Source: Saccharicrinis aurantiacus (lineage in GTDB: Bacteria > Bacteroidota > Bacteroidia > Bacteroidales > Marinilabiliaceae). From it: DNA of 64,000 bases. The stretch spans positions 231,715-295,714 of the forward strand of contig NZ_LYBV02000034.1 of the NCBI RefSeq assembly GCF_001660705.2. The letters are read 5' to 3'. The notes under the pieces were generated by a model. It searched no databases. It was not told where the DNA came from and saw only the letters and a list, made by a program, of their open reading frames with translations. Positions 57,129-63,522 of the stretch are shown in pieces (positions within the stretch are counted from its first letter, which is position 1; each line of letters starts with the position of its first letter). The translations under genes were made by a program, and so were the position numbers.

Positions 57129-57168
57129 TCCAGTGTTAATAATATAAGGTAAGGGTTAGTTTTGGTTT

Positions 57169-57211
57169 GGTTCTTTTGGTGTTGCTCATCAACACTAGAA
57201 GAACCTTTTTT
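57169..57211 (+). terminator. Unit 1 terminator
   Basis: GGTTCTTTTGGTGTTG pairs with CAACACTAGAAGAACC (two wobbles) around CTCAT, followed by TTTTTT. Confidence 0.8.
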
Positions 57212-57355
57212 ATTTATATAGATGACAATCAATATTACATATACCTACAAACACTATGATTATAACTCCCATTCCGATAAAAGACAGGTAGCGCATGTTC
57301 ATCGTCAGTAATAAACCATTAAACGAACATTTCCAATTTGAAACAATTAAACCCT

Positions 57356-57363
57356 TAAATTTG
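57356..57363 (+). promoter_or_regulatory. Unit 2 -7 box TAAATTTG
   Basis: Exact match, 26 nt before the micro-ORF; TTTG at 57337-57340 lies 15 nt upstream. Confidence 0.55.
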
Positions 57364-57389
57364 ATGTATAATCATTAAAACAAAAGGTC

Positions 57390-57434
57390 ATGAACGAGTG
57401 GGTATTAAATATAGAAGGCAAATGGGTTTTATAA
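57390..57434 (+). CDS. 14-aa microprotein, unit 2
   Basis: Encodes the same peptide; codon 11 is AAA instead of AAG (synonymous Lys). AAAAGG sits 2 nt before the ATG. Confidence 0.6.
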   Translation: MNEWVLNIEGKWVL

Positions 57435-57480
57435 TCCAGTGTTAATAATATAGATTTAGGGTTAGGGTTAGGTTTGGTTA

Positions 57481-57522
57481 GGTTCTTTTGGTGTTGCTCA
57501 TCAACACAAGAAGAACCTTTTT
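57481..57522 (+). terminator. Unit 2 terminator
   Basis: Same 16-bp stem, with CAACACAAGAAGAACC as the right arm: one wobble and one mismatch. T-run follows. Confidence 0.78.
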
Positions 57523-57659
57523 CTTTTAAATAAAGACAATACTTATACCTAGAACACTATAATTATAACTAGCTATTCCGATAAAAGACAGCTAGCACAT
57601 ATTCATCGACAGTAATAAACCATTAAACGAACATTTCCAATTTGAAACAATTAAACCCG

Positions 57660-57667
57660 TAAATTTG
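57660..57667 (+). promoter_or_regulatory. Unit 3 -7 box TAAATTTG
   Basis: Exact match, 26 nt before the micro-ORF. The following base run reads ATATATAAT here, which removes the ATG of a would-be four-codon ORF present in other copies. Confidence 0.55.
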
Positions 57668-57693
57668 ATATATAATCATTAAAACAAAAGGTC

Positions 57694-57738
57694 ATGAACG
57701 AGTGGGTATTAAATATAGAAGGTAAGTGGGTTTTATAA
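57694..57738 (+). CDS. 14-aa microprotein, unit 3
   Basis: Same peptide; codon 10 is GGT instead of GGC (synonymous Gly). Confidence 0.6.
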   Translation: MNEWVLNIEGKWVL

Positions 57739-57785
57739 TCCAATGTTAATAATATAGATTTAGGGTTAAGGTTAGTGTTTATTTA

Positions 57786-57827
57786 GGTTCTTTCGATGTT
57801 GCTCATCAACACTGGAAGAACCTTTTT
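57786..57827 (+). terminator. Unit 3 terminator
   Basis: GGTTCTTTCGATGTTG with CAACACTGGAAGAACC: the left-arm T-to-C change faces an A-to-G change in the right arm, a compensatory pair; one A-C mismatch. T-run follows. Confidence 0.78.
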
Positions 57828-57964
57828 CTTTTAAATAAAGACAATACATATACCCAGAACACTATGATTATAACTAGCTATTCTGATAAAAGACAGGTAG
57901 CGCATGTTCATCGACAGATATTAACCATTAAGCGAAGATCTCAGATGTGAAACAATTAAACCCG

Positions 57965-57972
57965 TAAATTTG
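57965..57972 (+). promoter_or_regulatory. Unit 4 -7 box TAAATTTG
   Basis: Exact match, 26 nt before the micro-ORF. The upstream TTTG reads TGTG in this copy. Confidence 0.55.
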
Positions 57973-57998
57973 ATGCATAATCATTAAAACAAAAGGTC

Positions 57999-58043
57999 AT
58001 GAACGAGTGGGTATTAAATATAGAAGGCAAGTGGGTTTTATAA
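57999..58043 (+). CDS. 14-aa microprotein, unit 4
   Basis: Identical in sequence to unit 1 within the ORF. The base after the stop differs (TCTAG for TCCAG). Confidence 0.6.
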   Translation: MNEWVLNIEGKWVL

Positions 58044-58081
58044 TCTAGTGTTAATAATATAAGGTTAGGGTTAGTTTTGGT

Positions 58082-58127
58082 TTGGTTCTTTTGGTGTTGC
58101 TCATCAACACTAGAAGAACCTTCTTCT
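58082..58127 (+). terminator. Unit 4 terminator
   Basis: Stem as in unit 1; the tail is TTCTTCTTTT, slightly interrupted. Confidence 0.75.
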
Positions 58128-58271
58128 TTTATATAGATAACAATCAGCATCACATATACCTACAAACACTATGATTATAACTAGCCATTCCGATAAAAGA
58201 CAGCTAGCGCATGTTCGTCGACAGTAATAAACCATTAAACGAACATTTCCAATTTGAAACGATTAAAGCTG

Positions 58272-58279
58272 TAAATTTG
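58272..58279 (+). promoter_or_regulatory. Unit 5 -7 box TAAATTTG
   Basis: Exact match, 26 nt before the micro-ORF; preceded by AAAGCTG where other copies have AAACCCG. Confidence 0.55.
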
Positions 58280-58305
58280 ATGTATAATCATTAAAACAAA
58301 AGGTC

Positions 58306-58350
58306 ATGAACGAGTGGGTATTAAATATAGAAGGCAAGTGGGTTTTATAA
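58306..58350 (+). CDS. 14-aa microprotein, unit 5
   Basis: Identical ORF to unit 1. Followed by the longest G-rich stretch, GGGTTAGGGTTAGG then TTTGGTTTGG. Confidence 0.6.
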   Translation: MNEWVLNIEGKWVL

Positions 58351-58396
58351 TCCAGTGTTAATAATATAGATTTAGGGTTAGGGTTAGGTTTGGTTT

Positions 58397-58438
58397 GGTT
58401 CTTTTGGTGTTGCTCATCAACACTAGAAGAACCTTTTT
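58397..58438 (+). terminator. Unit 5 terminator
   Basis: Stem and CTCAT loop as in unit 1, T-run of five. Confidence 0.8.
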
Positions 58439-58576
58439 CATTTTAAATAAAGACAATACTTATACCTAGAACACTATAATTATAACTAGCTATTCCGATA
58501 AAAGACAGGTAGCGCATGTTCATCGACAGTAATAAACCATTAAACGAAGATTTCAGATTTGAAACAATTAAAGCTG

Positions 58577-58584
58577 TAAATTTG
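58577..58584 (+). promoter_or_regulatory. Unit 6 -7 box TAAATTTG
   Basis: Exact match, 26 nt before the micro-ORF; TTTG at 58558-58561 lies 15 nt upstream. Confidence 0.55.
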
Positions 58585-58610
58585 ATGTATAATCATTAAA
58601 ACAAAAGGTC

Positions 58611-58655
58611 ATGAACGAGTGGGTATTAAATATAGAAGGCAAATGGGTTTTATAA
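58611..58655 (+). CDS. 14-aa microprotein, unit 6
   Basis: Same peptide; codon 11 AAA (synonymous), as in unit 2. Confidence 0.6.
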   Translation: MNEWVLNIEGKWVL

Positions 58656-58701
58656 TCCAGTGTTAATAATATAGATTTAGGGTTAGGGTTAGGTTTGGTT
58701 T

Positions 58702-58743
58702 GGTTCTTTTGGTGTTGCTCATCAACACTGGAAGAACCTTTTT
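58702..58743 (+). terminator. Unit 6 terminator
   Basis: Left arm as in unit 1, right arm CAACACTGGAAGAACC, joined by wobbles; T-run of five. Confidence 0.8.
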
Positions 58744-58888
58744 CATTTAAATAAATGACAATCAACATTACAATAACCAAAAAACACAATAACTATAACT
58801 ACCATTCCGGTAAAAGACAGGTAAAGCATATTCGTCGACAGTAATAAACCATTAAACGAAGATCTCAGAATTGAATCATTTAAACCCG

Positions 58889-58896
58889 TAAATTTG
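58889..58896 (+). promoter_or_regulatory. Unit 7 -7 box TAAATTTG
   Basis: Exact match, 26 nt before the micro-ORF, although the DNA before it has diverged (ATTGAATCATTTAAACCCG). Confidence 0.55.
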
Positions 58897-58922
58897 ATGT
58901 ATAATCATTAAAACAAAAGATC

Positions 58923-58967
58923 ATGAACGAGTGGGTATTAAATATAGAAGGCAAGTGGGTTTTATAA
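58923..58967 (+). CDS. 14-aa microprotein, unit 7
   Basis: ORF identical to unit 1 even though this is the most divergent unit outside the ORF. The G-rich stretch is here degraded (TTACATTAGATTAGGATTA). Confidence 0.62.
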   Translation: MNEWVLNIEGKWVL

Positions 58968-59018
58968 TCCAGTGTTAATAATATAAAGTTACATTAGATT
59001 AGGATTATGGTAGATTTA

Positions 59019-59061
59019 GGTTCTTTTAGTGTTGATAAACAACATTAGGAGGACCTTTTTT
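59019..59061 (+). terminator. Unit 7 terminator
   Basis: GGTTCTTTTAGTGTTG pairs with CAACATTAGGAGGACC around ATAAA: five right-arm or left-arm changes, yet all 16 pairs remain Watson-Crick or G-T. T-run of six. Confidence 0.82.
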
Positions 59062-59104
59062 ATTGGACTTGATTCAACTTATAAGAGCAAGTATTAATTA
59101 CCAC

Positions 59105-59280
59105 TTTAGCTTACGCAGCCTTGATAGAAGTGATAGCCTTTTGTTAATGGGTAAAAATGATACTTTGTTGGCGGAGGCGACCCAAGAAGCCCACGCACAA
59201 CTTAGTTGAATTTTACCCATTAATAAAAGCTAAAACGAATAGCGAGATCAGCTGCCCCAACAGCTATTCTTATTTTTATT
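59105..59280 (+). ncRNA. Candidate structured RNA with terminator, upstream of hppA
   Basis: TTAATGGGTAAAA (59144-59156) and TTTTACCCATTAA (59211-59223) form a perfect 13-bp helix enclosing a GC-rich 54-nt loop (GGCGGAGGCGACCC, GAAGCCCACGC). An outer helix TTTAGCTT/AAGCTAAA (59105-59112 with 59227-59234) closes the domain. Directly after it GAATAGC (59237-59243) pairs with GCTATTC (59263-59269), followed by TTATTTTTATT, like a terminator. The GC content stands out from the AT-rich surroundings. I do not see tmRNA, SRP or RNase P signatures. It may be a free RNA, or an aptamer plus attenuator for hppA, which starts 110 nt later. Promoter not identified. Confidence 0.5.
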
Positions 59281-59390
59281 CAATCTACATTAAGACTGTC
59301 ACAACTAATATGTTAAGCATAATAAATTGAGTATATTACAAAGACGAATTTCTACAATACCTTAAAAATAACAGTACTAAATCTTATTTT

Positions 59391-61673
59391 ATGATTACAC
59401 AATTATTTTGGATAATACCAGTGGCATCGGTAATTGCATTGGTATTTGCGTGGCTCTTTTTTAAAGATATGATGAAGAGCTCGGAGGGAACAGACAGAAT
59501 GAAAGAAATTGCACAGCATGTGCGAGATGGCGCAATGGCTTACCTAAAGCGACAGTATAAAGTGGTGGGTATTGTGTTTACAGTTCTTTTGGTAATTTTA
59601 ACCGTATTGGCATACATGGGTGTTCAAAATCCGTTTGTGCCAATTGCTTTTTTAACGGGCGGCTTCTTCTCGGGCCTCTGCGGATATTTAGGAATGAAAA
59701 CAGCCACTTATGCCTCGGCACGTACTGCGCAAGGGGCATCGGAATCGTTAAACAAAGGGCTGAAAGTGGCTTTCCGAAGTGGTGCTGTAATGGGCATGGT
59801 AGTGGTTGGATTTGGCCTACTTGACATTTCGTTATGGTACTTATTGCTTACTAAAGTGGTTTATACCACTGAACATATGGCGCATGGCTTAAGCTTTTTG
59901 GGTTTAGACTTTGTACACGCGGGCATGGATGAATCGCAGAAACTTTTAGAAATAACAGCCACCATGTTAACCTTTGGTATGGGGGCTTCAACACAGGCTT
60001 TATTTGCGCGTGTGGGTGGTGGTATTTATACCAAGGCTGCTGATGTGGGTGCCGATTTAGTGGGTAAGGTTGAGGCCGGTATTCCTGAGGATGATCCGCG
60101 CAACCCGGCAACCATTGCCGATAATGTGGGCGATAACGTGGGCGATGTTGCAGGTATGGGTGCCGATTTATACGAATCGTATTGTGGTTCAATACTAGCT
60201 ACTGCTGCCTTAGGGGCTGCCCTAAGCGTGAATAGCGGTGGCGATATGGCGGCCAAGGTAATTGCACCAATGTTGGTGGCGGCCATTGGTATTATACTTT
60301 CTATTGTGGGGGTGTTTATGGTGCAAACCAAAGAGGATGCAACGCCTAAAAGCTTATTAAATTCCTTATTAATTGGTACAGGAGGAAGTTCGGTATTGAT
60401 TTTAGCGGCTATAGCGGCAATGGCAGCAATGGGCTGGCTCGAGTGGGGCATATTTGGCTCAGTAGTTGCCGGATTAATTGCCGGTGTAGTTATTGGTCAG
60501 GGTACTGAATATTATACTTCTGATGGTTATAAACCTACCCAAGGAATTGCGGCGCAAGCACAACAAGGTCCGGCCACCACTATTATTGATGGCATTGCCA
60601 TTGGTATGTATTCCACATGGATTCCGGTAGTTACCATTGTAATTGGCATTATTGCTTCCTTCGGTTTTGCCGGAGGCTTTACCAACTTTGCCGAAGGTGT
60701 ATACGGTATTGGTTTTGCTGCCGTGGGTATGTTATCTACACTGGGTATTACTTTAGCCACCGATGCCTTTGGACCAATTGCAGATAATGCAGGCGGAAAT
60801 GCTGAGATGGCAGAGCTACCCCACGAGGTGCGCGAAAGAACAGATGCCTTGGATATGCTAGGGAATACCACCGCTGCAACGGGTAAGGGCTTTGCCATTG
60901 GATCGGCTGCTTTAACAGCAATGGCCTTAATGGCTGCCTACATGGAAGAAATTAAAATTTGGCTGCAACGCGATTTAAAAGGCGGCGAAACCATTGTACA
61001 AAACTCCATTCAGTTTGTACTTGATAAATCAACGGCTGTGGCCGAAGGCGTTAAAGCCGTGGTAATTTCAGAGGCTAGCCTAAAGGATTTCTCCACATTC
61101 TACGACTTATCGTTATTTAACCCGCTATTACTAGCAGGTTTGTTTATTGGCGCCATGATGGCCTTTGTGTTTTGTGCCATGACCATGAAGGCAGTAGGAA
61201 GAGCTGCCGGCGCCATGGTGGATGAGGTACGTCGCCAGTTTAGAGAAATACCTGGAATATTAGAGGGCACAGCTACGCCTGAGTATGCCAAGTGCGTTGA
61301 GATATCAACAAAAGGGGCGCAGCGCGAAATGCTACTGCCTTCTTTATTGGCCATTATTGTGCCCATTGCAGTGGGTTTAATATTTGGTGTAGCCGGTGTA
61401 ATTGGTCTTTTAATGGGTGGTTTAACCACAGGGTTTACCTTGGCTATTTTCTTGAACAACGCCGGTGGGGCTTGGGATAACGCAAAGAAATATATTGAGA
61501 AAGGAAACTTTGGTGGCAAAGGTTCTGATGCCCATAAGGCGGGTGTGGTTGGCGACACAGTTGGCGATCCGTTTAAAGATACTGCGGGCCCTTCGTTAAA
61601 TATTTTAATTAAACTGATGACGATGGTTAGCGTTGTGATGAGCGGACTAACCGTAGCTTTTGCTTTGTTTTAA
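59391..61673 (+). CDS. hppA: K+-dependent membrane-bound pyrophosphatase (H+ and/or Na+ pumping)
   Basis: The 760-aa protein has about 16 transmembrane helices and the M-PPase active-site blocks: EAGIPEDDPRNPATIADNVG, the DNVGDNVGDVAGMGADLYES region near residue 245, GNTTAATGKG (491-500) and DTVGDPFKDTAGPSLNILIK at the end. A495 and G498 in place of Lys and Thr mark the K+-dependent class. Members of this class pump Na+, H+ or both; I cannot decide from motifs alone. The gene is richer in GC and in G-ending codons than its neighbours. It uses pyrophosphate from biosynthesis to energise the inner membrane. Terminated by the hairpin at 61742-61778. Confidence 0.95.
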   Translation: MITQLFWIIPVASVIALVFAWLFFKDMMKSSEGTDRMKEIAQHVRDGAMAYLKRQYKVVGIVFTVLLVILTVLAYMGVQNPFVPIAFLTGGFFSGLCGYLGMKTATYASARTAQGASESLNKGLKVAFRSGAVMGMVVVGFGLLDISLWYLLLTKVVYTTEHMAHGLSFLGLDFVHAGMDESQKLLEITATMLTFGMGASTQALFARVGGGIYTKAADVGADLVGKVEAGIPEDDPRNPATIADNVGDNVGDVAGMGADLYESYCGSILATAALGAALSVNSGGDMAAKVIAPMLVAAIGIILSIVGVFMVQTKEDATPKSLLNSLLIGTGGSSVLILAAIAAMAAMGWLEWGIFGSVVAGLIAGVVIGQGTEYYTSDGYKPTQGIAAQAQQGPATTIIDGIAIGMYSTWIPVVTIVIGIIASFGFAGGFTNFAEGVYGIGFAAVGMLSTLGITLATDAFGPIADNAGGNAEMAELPHEVRERTDALDMLGNTTAATGKGFAIGSAALTAMALMAAYMEEIKIWLQRDLKGGETIVQNSIQFVLDKSTAVAEGVKAVVISEASLKDFSTFYDLSLFNPLLLAGLFIGAMMAFVFCAMTMKAVGRAAGAMVDEVRRQFREIPGILEGTATPEYAKCVEISTKGAQREMLLPSLLAIIVPIAVGLIFGVAGVIGLLMGGLTTGFTLAIFLNNAGGAWDNAKKYIEKGNFGGKGSDAHKAGVVGDTVGDPFKDTAGPSLNILIKLMTMVSVVMSGLTVAFALF

Positions 61674-61741
61674 GACAATAACCCCGAAGCCCGAAAGGCT
61701 ACTGATCTTTTGAACTCATTTGTTGGTTTATATTTGTTATG

Positions 61742-61778
61742 GCCAGTATCGAATTTATTTTGGTACTGGCTTTTTTTT
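61742..61778 (+). terminator. Intrinsic terminator of hppA
   Basis: GCCAGTATC (61742-61750) pairs with GGTACTGGC (61762-61770), one wobble, followed by eight T. Confidence 0.8.
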
Positions 61779-61848
61779 GCGATGTTAATAAACATCATAA
61801 CGCAAAAGAATATAGTATTCTTTAGTGTTTCAGAAGCCGTTCCTCACT

Positions 61849-62316
61849 ATGACGAGGAGCTTATTAAATTTGTTCTTCTGCCTTCTACCTTCAGCCTTCA
61901 CACTTTTTAAATGCTTTAATAGGCGCCTTGAGATGGCCGCGCTCCTTGCCATGACGAGGCGCTTATTAAATTTGTCCTTCTTTCTTCTATCTTCAGCCTT
62001 CACACTTTTTAAATGCTTTATTAGGCGCCTTGAAATGCCCGCGCTCCTTGCCATGACGACGCTTATTTAATTTGTCCTTCTGTCTTCTATCTTCTAACTT
62101 CACACTTTTTAAATGCTTTATTTAGCGCCTTGAGACGGCCGCGCTCCTTGTCATGACGAGGCGCTTATTAAATTTGTTCTTCTTTCTTCTACCTTCAGCC
62201 TTCACACTTTTTAAATACTTTAATAGGCGCCTTGAAATGGCCGCGCTCCTTGTCATGACGAGGCCCTTATTAAATTTGTTCTTCTGCCTTCTATCTTCAG
62301 CCTTCACACTTTTTTA
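61849..62316. repeat. About 4.5 tandem copies of a 101-bp intergenic repeat
   Basis: Copies starting with ATGACGA at 61849, 61951, 62053, 62153 and 62255 (spacing 100-102 bp). Each contains CTTATTAAATTTG, a pyrimidine-rich part with CTTCAGCCTTCACACTTTT, and a GC-rich part (AGGCGCCTTGAGATGGCC, GCGCTCCTTGCCATGACGAG) whose ends can pair (AGGCGC with GCGCCT). It resembles the GC-rich dispersed repeats found between genes in many bacteria. Four copies include TAAATTTG, a -7 match, but no gene follows each one. Small ORFs on both strands across it are by-products of the repeat. The 700-bp gap between hppA and the next gene holds only the terminator, this array and a promoter. Confidence 0.8.
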
Positions 62317-62319
62317 TAC

Positions 62320-62354
62320 TAACTTTGCCCGTGGGGAATCCAATAAATTTCCCC
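62320..62354 (+). promoter_or_regulatory. Predicted -7 box and leader hairpin of the threonine/serine dehydratase gene
   Basis: TAACTTTG (62320-62327) fits TAnnTTTG. The expected leader of about 45 nt starts with GGGGAA (62333-62338) pairing with TTCCCC (62349-62354). A good Shine-Dalgarno-like AAGGA follows at about 8 nt before the ATG. Confidence 0.5.
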
Positions 62355-62378
62355 TTTCATATTTATAAGGATACACGC

Positions 62379-63323
62379 ATGATTATTCCAAATTTCTCAG
62401 ATATTGAAGAGGCCTTTGCCCGCATAGAACAATACATACACATTACCCCCGTTTTAACCAGTCAGTCGATTAACGAAATTACAGGTGCCAACTTATTTTT
62501 TAAGTGCGAGAACCTGCAAAAAGTAGGGGCCTTTAAAATACGCGGCGCCATTAATGCCGTTTTTTCGCTGAGCGATGAAGAAGCCGCAAAAGGCGTAGCC
62601 ACCCATTCATCGGGCAATCATGCAGCAGCATTGGCACTAGCAGCACAGCTTAGAGGTATTGAGGCACACATAGTAATGCCCAATAATGCACCCGAAATTA
62701 AACAGAAAGCAGTGGCGGGCTACGGAGGTAAAATTACCCTATGCGAGCCAACACTAAAAGACCGTGAAGAAACCTTGGTTAAAATTGTAGCCCAAACGGG
62801 TGCTACATTGGTACACCCCTACAATCAGGCCGAAGTAATTGCCGGACAAGGCACCTGCGCCCTTGAGTTAATGGGACAGGTAGAAGGTTTAGATGCCATA
62901 CTTACCCCAGTTGGCGGAGGAGGCTTGCTAGCCGGAACGGCCCTTAGTGCCAAATATCTGAATCCGGATATCGAACTCATTGCTGCCGAGCCCGAAGGTG
63001 CCGACGATGCTTACCAATCGTTTTTACAAGAAAAGCTAGTGCCTGCCGTTAATCCGCAAAGTATTGCCGACGGCCTATTAACATCACTAGGCGAGCTCAA
63101 CTACGAAATCATAAAAAACAACGTTGATGCAGTAATCACCGCTCCCGATAAGGCCATTGTTGAAGCCATGCGCATGATTTGGGAACGCATGAAAATAATA
63201 GTAGAACCTTCTGCCGCCATAACTCTCGCCATTATCCTCGAAAACAAAGAGGCTTTTAAAGATAAAAACGTAGGCATTATACTCACCGGCGGAAACCTCG
63301 ATTTAGAGAAGTTACCTTTTTAG
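62379..63323 (+). CDS. PLP-dependent threonine/serine dehydratase
   Basis: The 314-aa fold-type II enzyme has the PLP lysine K53 in KVGAFKIRGAIN, the SSGNHAAALALAAQ loop and a glycine-rich phosphate site PVGGGGLLAGTA. It lacks the C-terminal ACT domains of biosynthetic IlvA, so it is of the short catabolic or serine-racemase-like type that deaminates threonine or serine to the 2-oxo acid. The ATG at 62379 has AAGGA upstream and starts the conserved helix; an earlier ATG at 62325 would overlap the promoter box. The codon use is GC-richer than in most of the window. Confidence 0.88.
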   Translation: MIIPNFSDIEEAFARIEQYIHITPVLTSQSINEITGANLFFKCENLQKVGAFKIRGAINAVFSLSDEEAAKGVATHSSGNHAAALALAAQLRGIEAHIVMPNNAPEIKQKAVAGYGGKITLCEPTLKDREETLVKIVAQTGATLVHPYNQAEVIAGQGTCALELMGQVEGLDAILTPVGGGGLLAGTALSAKYLNPDIELIAAEPEGADDAYQSFLQEKLVPAVNPQSIADGLLTSLGELNYEIIKNNVDAVITAPDKAIVEAMRMIWERMKIIVEPSAAITLAIILENKEAFKDKNVGIILTGGNLDLEKLPF

Positions 63324-63366
63324 TAAGGACAGACTAATATTTTCATAAGCACAAAATATTAAATAG

Positions 63367-63459
63367 CCACTGGCTAATCAATATTTACCCAGTGGACATT
63401 TTAAATTAGCCAGTGGGTATTTATATTTATCCAGTGGATAACTTGCTATTAGGCAGTGG
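63367..63459. promoter_or_regulatory. Five phased CCAGTGG-type boxes upstream of the HU-like gene
   Basis: CCACTGG at 63367 and CCAGTGG at 63389, 63410 and 63431, plus GCAGTGG at 63453, start 22, 21, 21 and 22 bp apart, that is, on the same face of the helix every two turns. The fourth lies in a 15-bp palindrome, TTATCCAGTGGATAA, and the first in TAGCCACTGGCTA. The DNA between is AT-rich. This arrangement suggests cooperative binding of a dimeric regulator controlling the HU-like gene 64 bp downstream, or ending the dehydratase transcript region. Confidence 0.55.
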
Positions 63460-63522
63460 ATAAATATTATTTTATACGTATATTAGTACTAACATATACT
63501 TATAAAAATATCACCCAAAGCC

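Larger units (their letters stand above)
56966..59061 (+). repeat. Seven-unit tandem array of ~305-bp miniature transcription units (microprotein array)
   Basis: Seven direct copies with ATG-to-ATG spacing of 306, 304, 305, 307, 305 and 312 bp. Each unit has (1) a conserved block (core GACAGGTAGCGCATGTTCAT then CGACAGTAATAAACCATTAA), (2) a -7 box TAAATTTG, identical in all seven, (3) exactly 26 nt containing AAAACAAAAGG, (4) a 14-codon ORF for MNEWVLNIEGKWVL, (5) a variable G-rich stretch related to TTAGGG, and (6) a 16-bp hairpin with a T-run. The expected RNA is about 145 nt. The first copy lacks part of the upstream block and the seventh differs most in its G-rich stretch and terminator. 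Order and orientation of signals all point to plus-strand transcription. I do not recognise the system. Confidence 0.75.

Noticed and set aside
57041..58789. Minus-strand ORFs of 63-73 codons across array units 1, 4 and 6
   Set aside because: They run antisense through the terminator and micro-ORF, are not open in every unit because indels shift the frame, change amino acids between copies, and lack a matching promoter. The plus-strand signals explain the sequence better.
56966..59061. CRISPR array or integron attC cassettes
   Set aside because: Repeats are ~305 bp with no short constant repeat separating unique spacers, and no attC core sites or integrase gene were found.
59851..61558. Long minus-strand ORFs inside hppA
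   Set aside because: Shadows of a GC-richer gene; composition and lack of motifs show they are not coding.
61825..62368. Several 60-80 codon ORFs on both strands in the 101-bp repeat region
   Set aside because: They follow the repeat period and have low-complexity basic sequences; no start signals or known domains.
62325..62378. Upstream ATG extending the dehydratase by 18 residues
   Set aside because: It overlaps the predicted promoter box and leader hairpin, and the added residues are not part of the conserved fold.
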